Positions 47,330 to 59,319 are shown, counted from the first letter of the stretch. The stretch is DNA of 64,000 bases from Delphinus delphis (GCF_949987515.2 NC_082687.1:118339838-118403837), one strand, 5' to 3'. The notes: generated by a model not told the origin, from the letters alone. Translations and numbers: made by a program.

Positions 47330-48010
47330 TGAGTATAAACTGTTGAACACTAATGTATCAAAGAAATACAAACAAAAAATAAATCAAGGTGATACTATTA
47401 ATATTATATAAAGCAGAACTAAGGGAAAAGAGTTTTACCTTAGACAAAGAGGAATTTTATCCTGCTAGAGTATTCTGTTCAAAATAAGAGTTAAAACTGC
47501 TACCTACCCAATAGCATAAATTGCAATATATAAATTAAAAACAGATTGAAATATGAGGACAATTGTCATGAGCATGATAACAGTATATCAGCCTGCCTCA
47601 ATCATTCACCAACTAACTAAATACGTAAGATAAAGAAATATAGAGGACTTTGAATGTATAAAAGGATGATTTAATGGATCTTCAACAAAGTATATACCTG
47701 TTTTCAACTACCACAGAATCATTATAATTAAAATTTTTTCATTTATTCATCATAAAAGTCAAATTTCCATACTAGCAATAGCATAGGCCATATTACCTAA
47801 TAAATTAATGCCATTAATTAATAATTAACATGAATATTTTCACAATAACAGTAATAATAACACCTCAGTTAATTTGGAAACTTTACAAAAGAAACTTTCT
47901 GCAAAAGAACATTTGGGTCAAAAAGCATAGCAAGGTGCAAGTTGAAACCTAGTTAGGAAACTATAGTGAGAATAGCAAAGGGAGAACCTGGAGGGAAAAA
48001 GTAAACAGAG
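47330..48010 (+). mobile_element. Possible very old L1 ORF2 remnant
   Basis: A-rich sense sequence with blocks resembling L1-type ORF2 text (ACAATGTCATG-free, but AAAGCAGAACTAAGGG, ACCTAATAAATTAATGCC and AACCTGGAGGGAAAAAG in plausible order). Too diverged to be certain; it might instead be simple A+T-rich DNA. Confidence 0.3.
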
Positions 48011-48118
48011 AAAAAAAATCATGGTCTTAAATGTTTATATTTTGGCTCAAGAAATAACTGAAATAAATGAAGTATAATTCAACTCAAGAAATCAGGGGGG
48101 AAGCATACAACAAATGTA
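48011..48118 (+). repeat. Inverted repeat, left arm
   Basis: About 108 bp that recurs in reverse complement at 48693-48802. Over the best 76-base core (48023-48098) I count about 7 differences including one indel, roughly 91% identity. Confidence 0.88.
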
Positions 48119-48195
48119 GGGACCACAGGAAAAAGGATATAATGGAAGTAAAGATAAATGATTGAGATCCTGGGAATGTAATGTGATGGGCTATA

Positions 48196-48233
48196 GGGAA
48201 GGATGGGGAGTCTTGGGAAGGATGGGGAGTCTT
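48196..48233. repeat. Perfect tandem duplication, 2 x 19 bp
   Basis: GGGAAGGATGGGGAGTCTT twice in a row without mismatch, followed by a T run. Confidence 0.95.
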
Positions 48234-48360
48234 TTTTTTTAATCATTATTTTCTAAAAAACAAAACCAAATATTAAAAATTTTAAGAATATTCTTGTTCC
48301 CAGCATGCCTGATTATTCTGTTAGTAAAATTTCTTCTTGAATAAAATTAATTGATGTTGT

Positions 48361-48411
48361 TAATGTGTGTGTCTGTGTGATATGTGCATGTGTATATGTG
48401 CGTGTGTGCAT
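48361..48411 (+). repeat. Imperfect GT-rich tract
   Basis: Degenerate alternating GT/GC/AT run (TGTGTGTGTCTGTGTGATATG and onward). Confidence 0.85.
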
Positions 48412-48692
48412 TCCAAAATGTAAATGAATATAAGGACACAAGTGCTTTTATTCCTATCATGCATTATTAGGATTATCTAGACCAATAAGAACTAGTAATG
48501 CTTTAGCATTTCATATATGTTTGAGGTACATGTTGGGTTGAGAGTGGGAATAAGAGTAATATTTCATTTAAAGTCAAATTAAGATCATTAGGAAATAATT
48601 TATTTAAGAAAACAATGATTATTTGTGTTTTTATTTATTACTTGTGTTGTTAGAAGAATATGGAAAAGATTTTATTGTCCATATAAAATCAG

Positions 48693-48802
48693 TAAAATTT
48701 GTTTTGTGCTTTTCCTCCTGATTTCTTGAGTTGAATTATCACTTCATTTATTTAAGTTATTTCTTGAACTAAAATGTAAACATTTAAGGCTATGAATTTT
48801 TT
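48693..48802 (-). repeat. Inverted repeat, right arm
   Basis: Reverse complement of 48011-48118; for example TTTCTTGAGTTGAATTAT here mirrors ATAATTCAACTCAAGAAA there. About 574 bp separate the arms, and an L2 fragment begins just after this arm. Confidence 0.88.
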
Positions 48803-48814
48803 GGTAATTATGAT

Positions 48815-49381
48815 TCATGCAGCAACTGTTTATTGAGGAACTACTGTGTGCAAACTACTAGAGAGGCAGTGACGAACAAAAGCTGATGTAGTTCCTGATC
48901 TCATGGAACTTAGTCTAGAGGATAAAAGAGATATTAATCAAATATTATATAAAGAAATATAAATATAACAAATGTAAATATAATAAATGAAAGGTATTAC
49001 TTGAGTATGTACTGTTTGAAGATATAAGATCATATAAGAAGAAGGAGATTTGATATAGCTAAGCATATCAGGGCAGTCTTTCTTAAGGAAGCGACAGTTT
49101 AGCAAAGATTTTGGAGTTAATGATATCAAGTCAATCAGTCAATTGGCAGATAAAGAGTATTCCACACAGAGTGGCTAGCATATTCATAGGTACCCTGGCA
49201 AGGACAGATAAGATCTTTCAGGAACCAGAAAAATGGTAAGTGTGGCCGACATCCAGGGAGGGAGTCAGTCAGCCAGTGAGTAGCTTGTGTATAGTGGAAG
49301 AGATGAGACCGTGCAGGTTCTGCTAGGAATTTAGATTTTTACAGAAGAGCTATGGGGATTCATTGAGGTATTATAAACAAA

Positions 49382-49414
<33 letters not shown>

Positions 49415-49570
49415 ACACGTGCATGGTTTGATCAAGCTTGTATTTTGAAAATATTCTGGCTACAGTTTGTGAAGAGAGTTTGGTGGAAAGCAACAATGGG
49501 ACTAGGGAAACCAGTTAGGAAGCTATTATAAATGTCCAGGTGGCAGCTAATGATAATATGGGTTGAGCTC
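48815..49570 (-). mobile_element. Long L2 LINE fragment
   Basis: Antisense L2 from the 3' end inward: CAACTGTTTATTGAGGAACT, GTAGTTCCTGATCTCATGG, CCAGTTAGGAAGCTATTATA and AATGTCCAGGTGGCAGCTAA. A (GT)n run at 49383-49412 has expanded inside it. Confidence 0.7.
49383..49412 (+). repeat. (GT)n microsatellite
   Basis: Fourteen to fifteen uninterrupted GT units inside an L2 fragment. Confidence 0.95.
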
Positions 49571-51479
49571 TGGTGGCTTAGTTATGGAAGCATCTATTAG
49601 CATGGTCTAGCCAATGTTCTAATCTTATCTGGACCTCTTTATTTATGGTTTTACAGAAATAAATAAGGAATTAATCACTCTAAACAATTCATGATAAAAA
49701 CAAGATAAAAAGAGTCAAAGAGAGTAGTCAAATTTGAATTATAAGTAACCATCTCCAGAGATACATTTCAATAATGTTGTTCTAGGACAAGAATTCTGAA
49801 AAGAGTTTGGCAGTAGTATACATAGCAATCATTAAACATCACTATATTATACTCCATTACGCAAACTAATGAAAATTTGGTTATATTTTATGTAGCAGTC
49901 TTCCACATCTTGAAAATAATACTGTATAAATATTTTAATAACACTTCCAGCTTATTAGGCAATAATTATTGACTCATTTGTTAGTTTATTTGTAGTGTGA
50001 TAACACTGATTTATGACACATTTATTTTAAAAAATTAACAAAATCCTACCCATTCACTTATTTTTTTCAAGTGTTCATACAAAAATGAGTAATTTTGCAA
50101 TCATATAGTCAATACATTTAGTCTACCCCCAGGGACTTGCAGATTCTGTCAGATTATAATTTGAGACCCACTATTTTTAGGAACATCACCTAAAGGATTA
50201 CAAGAAATACAGTGTTAGCAACACTTAGTCAGATATAATTGGGAATCACTGTTTAGTCATATGCTCCTTGCCTTCAAATAGGGTAAGCACTGATCTTATT
50301 GGTTTCAGGGTAAGGACAAAAAGAGCTGTGCTAAGCTGATCTTTTTTCCACAGTGGAATATAAAAGTTCTCCATCACTTATGTTGAATTTGAGGTTAATC
50401 TATGTGCAACATCTACCATTCTATGAATTGCCCGTCAGTTCTGTTGATTTGACTGTTACATGTTTAATTGAAAAGGATCATTTTCTCAAAGTAAGGGAAA
50501 TCTTTTAAAGATAATGATTTAAAGATATATTGTCTATGAAGAGCATCTCCCTAATAGAGGTACTTACCTCAGCTATTTTTCAAAAAAAATTATTCTTACT
50601 TACTTACAAATGATTTCAATTATTGTGTTATTCATGTATGTAAGTACAGATGCATTGATTTCAGTGAATCAGAAACCATCTGATTATAGATATATGCATA
50701 TGCATATATGCTCAAATTTGGTTTGACCTAGGTTACAAATGACCATATATCAGTTTTTTAAATGGTGTGTAGCAAACCATTAAATGACAATATTCATAAA
50801 ATAATTATATTTGCCAGATTTTATTATCTCTTACCTTTTACCATTTATTATTTTTATTAATTTTGGTTTTTAAGAGTCTCATGTTCTACCAGCTAAGTTA
50901 GCCAGGAGGATATAATTTTGGTTTTAATCTGCCTAATTCTTTTAATCTTACTCGTATCTATGAAGATACTATTATTTGCATATTTTGTAAGAATCTCATA
51001 AATAATTTTGTTTAATGGCTTTTATGAAGCATTTTGAGAATTTGAAATGACAAGTGTTTAGTGATCTGAGAACCTACTCTTGCATTTGTGCCTCATCCCC
51101 AGATTCTCCCCTAATCAGCTCTTTCTCCACTTAGAAGAAACCATAATCACTCTTAATGCAGGAAGTGGGTGGGGTAAGCACTGAGGGGCAGAAGAGAGAA
51201 CTCACAGGATGTCAGATCTGGCAAAAGTAAGAGCTAAAACAACCATACCCCTTAATTTATATTTTAGAAAGCATGCTGTCCTACAGAAGGTTATATAAAG
51301 ATTTTTCTAAGTTCTTTAAAAACTTTGGGACCCTAAACAGAACCTACAAATTTGAGTATATTCAATACTTCACTTTTCAAATGTTTACTAAATTCTACCA
51401 ACTACAGTTTCGTTTCTTTGTTTTTCAGCCCACATTTACAGTGTTGGTATTTATTGTTTCCCATTAGGGTTGGCTTTAC

Positions 51480-51480
<1 letters not shown>
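49571..51480. other. A+T-rich DNA, nothing recognised
   Basis: About 1.9 kb without gene or confident repeat. A perfect 20-bp palindrome, ATATATGCATATGCATATAT, lies at 50690-50709. Confidence 0.55.

Positions 51481-51552
<72 letters not shown>
51481..51552 (+). repeat. (CA)n microsatellite
   Basis: 72 bp of CA units with one CGCG interruption near 51513, which usually slows slippage. Confidence 0.97.
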
Positions 51553-51553
<1 letters not shown>

Positions 51554-52589
51554 CTAAATAAATAAACAAAAGTAAAAGAGTATTACCTTTTGCATTACTT
51601 AGGAATTATATCTGGCTACCAAAGGTAAGACCTTAAAACAGTGACTTATGTGAATTAGATTTTTCTTTTTTTTTTCTCAGGTGAGAAGCAGTCCAGAGAG
51701 GCAGGCCAGGGAAGTATAATTGGTGTGTGCTGTCGTTATTGCCCCCAGATTCCCTCTATTTTTCTGCTCTGCCATCTGTAGAACTTGTTTCAATTCACAA
51801 ATTGCCTTGTGAGTTATAGGATAGATACAGCAGCTCCAGCAATCATGTCTGCATTGGTGGCAGAAAAGAGGAGGAAGAGAGGCAGGGAGGGAGGCATTTT
51901 ACAGTTAAGTTTTTTGTTGCTGCTTCTAACAATAAATACATTGTTAAATATAAAATAAGGGGTAAATGGATTTTGAGCAGGCAACTCACAGTCTCTGCCA
52001 CACCTTTCTTTTATATATCTCTTTATATCTTCTGTAGTTCTCAACTACTTTTAGCCATAAAACTTTCTTAGGATTTCTCACAAGCCTGAGTCACCACGGG
52101 GGTCAGTAAAGTAACAAACTCCAGTGCATATGCTGATTCAACTAGTTGAAGTCATGGCTATGTACACACTTTCGAATATGGATAAAAATAGTATCCAAAA
52201 GAATTATGCAGTGCTTGGAGAGGGTTGGTGTCAACAAATACATATCCCAGTGTTAGGATGACTACCGACAGGGGCAATATCCAGGTGCAAGGTTCGCTTA
52301 GTTTACAATTTTTTCTTTTCTCTCTACATCTGGTTAAGCAGAAACACATTTATTTTTACTGTGTTTGGGGAAAGAACCAAAACCACTGCAATATTTCTGC
52401 TTTTTTTCCCCCCAAAACTTTCTGAAACTTGATTGTTGGATTGGTAACATCGATTAAATGAAATTCCTTTGAAGCGTCACTCCGGTGGTGGCTATCAAAT
52501 AGGCTAATTCTGTTTTTCACTGTTTACATAATTTTCATGAAAATATGATCATCTGTTTTCACTTTATTAGATTGTAGTTGAAGGCATCA
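51553..52589. other. Non-repetitive DNA, no gene recognised
   Basis: Short frames on both strands at 52158-52425 overlap each other and have no known motif. Confidence 0.5.
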
Positions 52590-52830
52590 CCACATAATGT
52601 ATAAGAACGTGGGTTTTGGAGATAGATATAGGTGGGTTTAAAACATCTGAATCTTCTCTTACCAGCTGCGTGTGACCTGGGAAATCTCTGTAAGCTCTGT
52701 CAGTCTAATTTGTGACATGGAGATAAATACAGCCTCAAAGTTCTGATAGAATTAAATGAGTAAGTGAATGTAAAGTGTGCAGCTGAGTGCATGTCACATT
52801 GTGGACATTCAATAAAGAAAGCTACTATTG
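52590..52830 (+). mobile_element. MIR SINE
   Basis: Sense MIR over nearly full length: AAGAACGTGGGTTTTGGAG, TACCAGCTGCGTGTGACCTG, GACATGGAGATAAATACAGC, GAATTAAATGAGTAAGTG and GGACATTCAATAAAGAAAGC. Confidence 0.82.
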
Positions 52831-53334
52831 TTACTGCTATTACTCCTACTTTTCTAAATTGACCCGCCATTAAGCATTATGCCGCTGTTAATACAGACTT
52901 TTTAGATTAGAGATTAAAATGTCAACTCAACTCTCATTACTCTCAAGAAACCCCTTTATTTTATGTAAGGACTTTAATTTGAATCTCATCATCCTTTATG
53001 GGAGTTTAGAGTCCCTGATATTTTGCTTTTTCTCTTCCAAGAATGTGGCTGTTATTTAGCCAGGGGCAGACCTGTACTGTGTGGTTACCTCTGGCATCTG
53101 CTCTAATTACCCTGGTAGCTGTTCTGATCGGTAATGCCTGCCTGATAGTGGTTGGTCTCACTCTTATTCAGAATTATTACTTCAGAATTCCTGATTAAGA
53201 TTCAAAACAGAAATGAATAAAATTCTACTGTGGTGGAATCTTTACAAAAATGAGCTGTTGTGAAAAGATAATAAATGCATAATAGTTTTGGAAAATGTGG
53301 TATCGGATTAGGCAGGGCCTGAAATCATAGTTAT
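52831..53334. other. A+T-rich DNA, nothing recognised
   Basis: No gene or confident repeat. Confidence 0.5.
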
Positions 53335-53550
53335 CATTTATTTGACCACCTGCTATATTTTAGGTATTAACTATACTGTATGTTTTAAATACATTCCAAT
53401 TAATTTTCACAACCACCGTATGATGTAAGCATCATTTGCTCTATTTTCCAGCAAGAAATGTGAGTTGCAGATAAGTGATTTGTCCAAATTCACATGGCTA
53501 ATAAATGTTGAAGACAGAATTTAAATTTCTACCCTGCTAGACTAAAAACT
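53335..53550 (-). mobile_element. MIR SINE
   Basis: Inverted MIR: GACCACCTGCTATATTTTAG, CAACCACCGTATGATGTAAG, CAGATAAGTGATTTGTCCAA and CCCTGCTAGACTAAAAACT. Confidence 0.85.
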
Positions 53551-53994
53551 ACCACGAAGAATTGATATTCTTCTCCTAAAAAATGATACAGGGAGACATT
53601 TGGAGTAAAGCTGAGAATTGTTTTCTCATTCATAAAGGAGCAGGTTAGATTATTATTTTGTGAAAATCTAAGCCATTACTTTGCTTCCTCACACTTTGGC
53701 ACTCTGCTCTGTCTCTAGAAAATTTTCAAGTGAGTTTGACAATCCCACTAAACACTTAAGACAATAGGTTTTTCCCACTTGGGTACACATGGACTCCTGA
53801 GAGAGAGAGGGAGATAGTTCAATACCTTAAAATTTTGCCTTTACACTTAGAACGTGCATATTCATATCTGTGATAAGATTTCAGAAATGTAGATAATCTT
53901 GCATTTTTCTGCTCTTGAAATACCCTCTCTAAATGTATTATATATATTTATTGGGTCATATATAGTGTCACTTTTCCTGAAATCTGCCCATGAA
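53551..53994. other. A+T-rich DNA, nothing recognised
   Basis: No gene or confident repeat. Confidence 0.5.
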
Positions 53995-54180
53995 GGTTTG
54001 CTAAATTTAGCAAATAAAAATATGGGATGGCCAGTTAAATTTTAATATCAGATAAACAACACATAATTCTTTAAAATAAGAATGTCCTATATAACATCTG
54101 GGACAAACTAATACTAAAAAACTCTATTGTTTTTCCAAAATTCATGATTGGCCATCCTGTACTTTATTTGGCAATCATAA
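53995..54180. mobile_element. Palindromic (foldback) MITE-like element
   Basis: Two imperfect inverted arms: left about 54000-54060 (TTAGCAAATAAAAATATGGG, GATGGCCAGTTAAATTTT), right about 54122-54176 (CAAAATTCATGATTGGCCATC, CTGTACTTTATTTGGCAA). The design matches a common mammalian palindromic DNA element with CTAAATCTGGCAA ends, but I am not sure of its name. Confidence 0.6.
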
Positions 54181-54527
54181 GTGGAAGAAGTATTGTGAAA
54201 TAGAAACAACAAACATCTACAACAATAAAAATAAAAAGATATTACCTTCAAATTTGAACAAACTAGACTTCAAATTACATGTTTACCACCTAAGTATGTG
54301 ACAAATCAGTGCCTCTTGGAGTGGGCAGGGTATGTAGAAAGAGTACAACGTCTCCATTCACCCTTGGGGAGAATTAGAGTGTGGTCTTACAAACTCTGGC
54401 ATTTTAAATGCTTAGGGGTCTCTGGAGTGCCCATTGGGATGCTCTGTAGGATAAGCAGATCCATATGGATATTCTGTAACCTGATAGAAATATTAAAAAA
54501 TATTTCCACACTTTAAAAATAATTTGA
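54181..54527. other. Non-repetitive DNA, no gene recognised
   Basis: A 72-codon frame (54298-54516) has no known motif. Confidence 0.45.
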
Positions 54528-54749
54528 GGGTTTCCCTGGTGGCGCAGTGGTTGAGAGTCCGCCTGCCGATGCAGGGGACACGGGTTCGTGCCCCGGTCCG
54601 GGAAGATCCCACATGCCGCGGAGCGGCTGGGCCCGCGAGCCATGGCCGCTGAGCCTGTGCGTCCGGAGCCTGTGCTCCGCAACAGGAGAGGCCACAACAG
54701 TGAGAGGCCCGCGTACCACACACACACACAAAAAAAAATAATAATAATA
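54528..54749 (+). mobile_element. CHR-type SINE with microsatellite-like tail
   Basis: Starts GGGTTTCCCTGGTGGCGCAG; A box TGGCGCAGTGG, B box GGTTCGTGCCC. Its 3' tail is CACACACACACA, then an A run, then (ATA)n. Flanks share AATTTGA (54521-54527 and about 54750-54756), a possible short target duplication. Confidence 0.95.
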
Positions 54750-54756
54750 AATTTGA

Positions 54757-55869
54757 AAACCATTACTCCTGTGCATTTCCTGTCTGAACCAATTATTTTA
54801 TATTGATTTGTACTACATATGGATTAACATTTCTGTGAATGTTTTTCGTTTCCTTGACTCAATTCTAAACTCTGTATAGGCAGATGAGTAATCCTAATGG
54901 AGCATAGAATCTAGGGAAAAGTATACTGTGTGTCAAAATTTTCCCTCTTCTTTTTTATATATGACAAATAAAACAAAATTATAACAGTCTTAAAACCTAA
55001 TTAAGAGCAAGGAAAGTATATGTGGAGGAAGCAATCCCATACTTTTTACATTTTCTTGATGATAATGAGCTATAGTAAACATTCTATAAATAATAACTTA
55101 GCCCTTAACACCATCAACCAGCAACATCTTCATTCATTAAATTCTCAAAAATTAAGAGTTATGTGATCAACTGAATTCTTTATACAATTGACAAGATATG
55201 GCATAGGCCATTTCACACATATTTCTGTTAATGGCTTAGAAATATAACAGAAACTCAGTGTGATAGATCAACTTGATAGAATCATGTGACTAATTTTGCA
55301 GAAACTTAGAGGCATCAGTTATTTCTCTTTAACAGTCAAGTTGAGGTTGGATGGGACTCATGACATTAATCAAATAATATCTCTCAGCAAAGATGTCTTT
55401 GATTGTGTTTGTATAACATCCTTAGTAATAAATTAAAGAGATAAGCAGTAATCACCATTCCTTCCTTTATGGCACTTTGATAAGAGAACCAACCAACACA
55501 CATTTTCATAGGACGGTGAAAAGAATTAGTCTTAAATTCAAATGAAAACAGTGACATCAGCATGATTTTGACCGTCAATAATAGGCAACAGGGTCCACAG
55601 GAAAAAAATGTTGATATGACTGATCATTTGTGGAGCATCATCGTCTCTGGTAATCATTTGTATAATTTGATATGGAATGAGTAATTTGTATATTCAAAGC
55701 AAGTATCCAAGATAGTCATAAAATTCCCAATTCCACAAATCTCCTTTTTCTTAGAAAGAAAATACATATCATCACAAGGCACTTCAGTGATTCTTTAGTC
55801 TGTGTTTTTCATAATTCAACACCATAAGAATTGGAATTCACCGATATCCTGAGGTCTTTACATCTTGAA
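54757..55869. other. A+T-rich DNA, nothing recognised
   Basis: About 1.1 kb without gene or confident repeat. Confidence 0.5.
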
Positions 55870-55998
55870 ATAATTGTTGGCCAATTAATAGCAGCTAACA
55901 ATATTAGCTAATATCTGGGATTTTTTATATACCAGATAATGTTGTAAGCACTTTGCATATATTATTTAATCCCCAAAATAACATTATAAGGTAGGTGC
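55870..55998 (-). mobile_element. MIR SINE, left half
   Basis: Inverted MIR: TATATACCAGATAATGTTG, CACTTTGCATATATTATTTA, ATAACATTATAAGGTAGGTG. The rest of the same MIR resumes near 56445. Confidence 0.75.
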
Positions 55999-56444
55999 TG
56001 CAAGAACTATGAAAGGTCTGAAATTTTACCCGAATTGCAAGCTAACAAATTAGCCTACCACAGTTTCATGGATGTTAGCAGAAGATATGAGACTACTGGT
56101 TCAAAAGCAAAGGACAGTTTTATTACTCGTAGTAATAGTAATTGCCAAAGTATCAACATTTTCTTGTGTAAGTTCCCTTAGCCCAAATTCCCACAGAGCA
56201 ACATGAAAAGAGCCAGGTTACAATGCCTGTGCGATGGGTTAAATTACAGAACAGGAGCCTTGAACTTGGGGAACCCAAAATTTCTGTAATTGGCAGTAAG
56301 CATTATTGCTTGGGAAGGAGACATTATTTATCTTTCCCAAGGCTGTTGCATCCTTAAAAATATAATCCGTAACAAATGTAGTCAGTGACTCTGCTCAAAA
56401 GGCATGCAGACAAATGAGTTATGGTTAATTGCCTTCCAATATGT
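55999..56444 (-). mobile_element. Probable LTR-type insertion splitting a MIR
   Basis: About 445 bp inserted within a MIR. On the minus strand it begins TGGAAGGCAATTAACC and ends AGTTCTTGCA, giving TG...CA ends, with AATAAAACTGTCC (near 56114-56126) as a possible polyadenylation signal. No clear target duplication was found, and the family is not recognised. Confidence 0.5.
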
Positions 56445-56572
56445 ACCAGTATTATTTCCATTTTACAGATAAGGAAACCGAGACACAGTAGAGCCAAACA
56501 AGGTCACATAACTAGTCATCAGTAGAGTTAGGTTTAGAACTGAAGTAGTTTGACTCCAAAACTCATGCCCCG
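56445..56572 (-). mobile_element. MIR SINE, right half
   Basis: Inverted MIR continuing the piece at 55870-55998: CAGTATTATTTCCATTTTAC, GATAAGGAAACCGAGACACA, AAGGTCACATAACTAGTCA. Confidence 0.8.
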
Positions 56573-57635
56573 AACAAAAATATACCTGATTAAAAAATGA
56601 TTGTGGGTGACTATCTTTGAAAAGAATTCAAGAAACTTTGAGCAATCCATTACCTTTCTACAGAATCACACTAGAAGTTAAAATTCAGTTAGTGTTATTG
56701 TTTGCCTAGATTTTTCAAATTATAGTTGGGACACACTTATACCCTTTTAAAGATTAGGGTACAAATCACATGATAATAATGCTATGTAAAATCATGTATC
56801 TATAAAAGGTAACATTTCAGGGATCTGATGCATATAAAATATCCTCTGTGATGTTCTCAAAATAAGTTCTTCATTGAGGAGATAATGAGAACTTCTGAAC
56901 TGTTTGGAAACTACAGCCTCCTCATGGCTATTTTATTTACATTTAATCAGTGAATATTAAAAAGCATTAGTCCACAAGAGACTTATCAAGGCAAAAAGTT
57001 TTAACAAAGCCCAACTGCCATCAGCAGTAAGTGTTTTCCTCATAATAACTGTCTTGGTGACTTGATCTCTTCCTCTGTTGAGAAACTATCTGATCCTAAT
57101 CAGTGTCTCCCATTAATATTGCAACAAAGGCCAGCGTCTTTCCCAAACACTTTACTCCATCTTTATCTCAGAAAACACTGATTAACTTTTTATTTTAATA
57201 AAGAATAGTAATGAATAAATGATCCATGAAGTTGAATCCCAAAATATTTTCTAGATGATGCTTTATCAAGTGCTTTTATTGGTAGTTTTTATAAGAAGAG
57301 TCTGTTCTCTTGAAAGATCCCCTCTGTTTTGCCCATCATCCCAAGTACAATTTTCACAGGTAGCTCTCAACTTTCTGCATGCTGATTACTGCACTGTATC
57401 TTGCTTAGGCACTCTGGTATAAGAGATCATCCCCAGAGACCCAGACCTCGAGTCACATTCCCACACCAAAATCCCCAGTTAGTCTTTGCTTAGTTTATTC
57501 CTGAGGGCTTACTGAAAGGAGAAAATTGAGACAACAGGAAGGCAAAGAGGCATCTAAATAAACTCATATGTGTTCGACTAGACATTGACAAAATCTGTGC
57601 TGGTTTTGAGCATTTATCTTTAAAAAATAAAATCC
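56573..57635. other. A+T-rich DNA, nothing recognised
   Basis: About 1.06 kb without gene or confident repeat. Confidence 0.5.
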
Positions 57636-57846
57636 GGGCTTCCCTGGTGGCGCAGTGGTTGAGAGTCCGCTGCCGATGCAGGGGACACGGGTTCGTGCCC
57701 CGGTCCGGGAGGATCCCACATGCCGCGGAGCAGCTGGGCCCGTGAGCCATGGCCGCTGGTCCTGGGCATCCGGAGCCTGTGCTCCGCGACGGGAGAGGCC
57801 ACAACAGTGAGAGGCCTGCGTACCTCAAAAAAAAAAAAAAAAAAAA
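57636..57846 (+). mobile_element. CHR-type SINE
   Basis: Starts GGGCTTCCCTGGTGGCGCAG, with A box TGGCGCAGTGG and B box GGTTCGTGCCC, and one base missing after GAGAGTCCGC. The target duplication AAAATCC is at 57629-57635 and 57843-57849, merging with the poly(A) tail. Confidence 0.95.
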
Positions 57847-59319
57847 TCCATACAGAGTATTGAAAGGAGTTTAGTTTGAGAACTTCCATAAAGAACCACT
57901 TAGAATTAGAAAAATTAGTTATTAGAAACTAATTAGAAAATTAGTTATTTTAACTGTTAAAATCTTGGGTATGTCTAAAATCTATATCTGTTCAAGAACT
58001 AGCACATTATATCAGTTATCTTTTATTGACTGCCTTTTGGTGGGCTATTCCAAACAATTGCATAATTCTCTATAGTTAATGAGAAATGTGGCTGAAATTT
58101 CTGGATTATTTCTAACTTCAAGAGAATGATAAGATGCACAGAATTCTTGGCTTGCTATGATCCCTTACAAACTGATCGAGCTCTCCAGCATATGCACCTT
58201 GTGGGTAGTGGTGGGAATAAAACACTTCTCCTTATTCGGAGTAATACATTTAGTTTCCGAGGATACCTAGCTCATCCTAGAATCAGAATTGGCCCAGCTA
58301 TAGGGTTACAAATATTATGTAGTATATAATGACAAATTTCAGTACTTTGATCGTTTGACCTCTTTCAAAGCCTTCTTTCGTTACGTAGTGCACACTGGTC
58401 AGGGACGTACACCCATGCATTCTGTCGTGACTCGTGGGTGCTTGAGAGTTCATCAGTCACATAGACAACTGAGGAATATAGTTTTTTATTCTCTGATTTG
58501 TGATTTACTTAGATTTCTGAGGATAAGAGCTTATAGAAGGAAATCATCTAACATCAGTAAAGCAAACAAGCAACTGAGAATAAAAGAACAACAGGCACAA
58601 AGGTTCCTTTCTTTTCTTAATTCTTTAATAGAATTTGGAAATAATTGAGGTCAGAGGCACTGTGGAGGAACTGAGATCAGAGAATGGTCTGTGTGGAATA
58701 AGAGCCCTTAATTAGCCTGTTTTCTTCTCCAGAACCTCTGTTCTTTCTCACAGTCACGTACTAGACCTCTCCAAGTTCTGGACTGAAAATTTTAACTTCA
58801 GGTATTTATTTTTAGTGCCTGGGATTTTAAGCATCCATTTCTTCCCATGCCACTCCAGAAGCTCTGGCTTCTTGGGTGGTCCTAGAGTCCAAGTGAGTCT
58901 CAGTGAGTCATGGACCCCACACACCTGGACCCTACCTGGGACTGTGTAAACTTTGGGCGTATGAAGGCAGTGATGGGTTATATGTTGTAGGTAGACAGAT
59001 GGTGTGGAAAGACAGAGGGGACAGGAAGAGAGAAGAGGTACACACTGCTTATTCCCAAGTAAATACCACAACACTAGCTGGTTAAAATTTCCATTGCTCT
59101 TATATTTTAGAACATTTAAGACTACTAAAAGATGCTAACTCCCACTGAATTTTCACTGTAATAGAAAGATGACAATGAAATAGTGGCTGGACAGATGTTA
59201 ACATGTTAGTTGCCATCATGTAGATTTCAAACTAAAAAATAGGTTTGATTCCGAATCACCGGTAAGAGTGTCTCAGCTTTTACCCTTAGAAGGAAGTAAA
59301 CGTGTCAGAGGCAAACAGT
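57847..59319. other. Non-repetitive DNA with unidentified open frames
   Basis: Two plus-strand frames, 68 codons at 58126-58329 and 98 codons at 58355-58648, lie close together in comparatively CpG-containing DNA. The second is rich in basic residues (HRQLRN, RAYRRKSSN). I do not recognise either and see no splice or promoter support; a decayed repeat or retropseudogene is as likely. Confidence 0.4.

Noticed and set aside
51352..51561. Frame with a long TH repeat peptide
   Set aside because: Translation of the (CA)n microsatellite.
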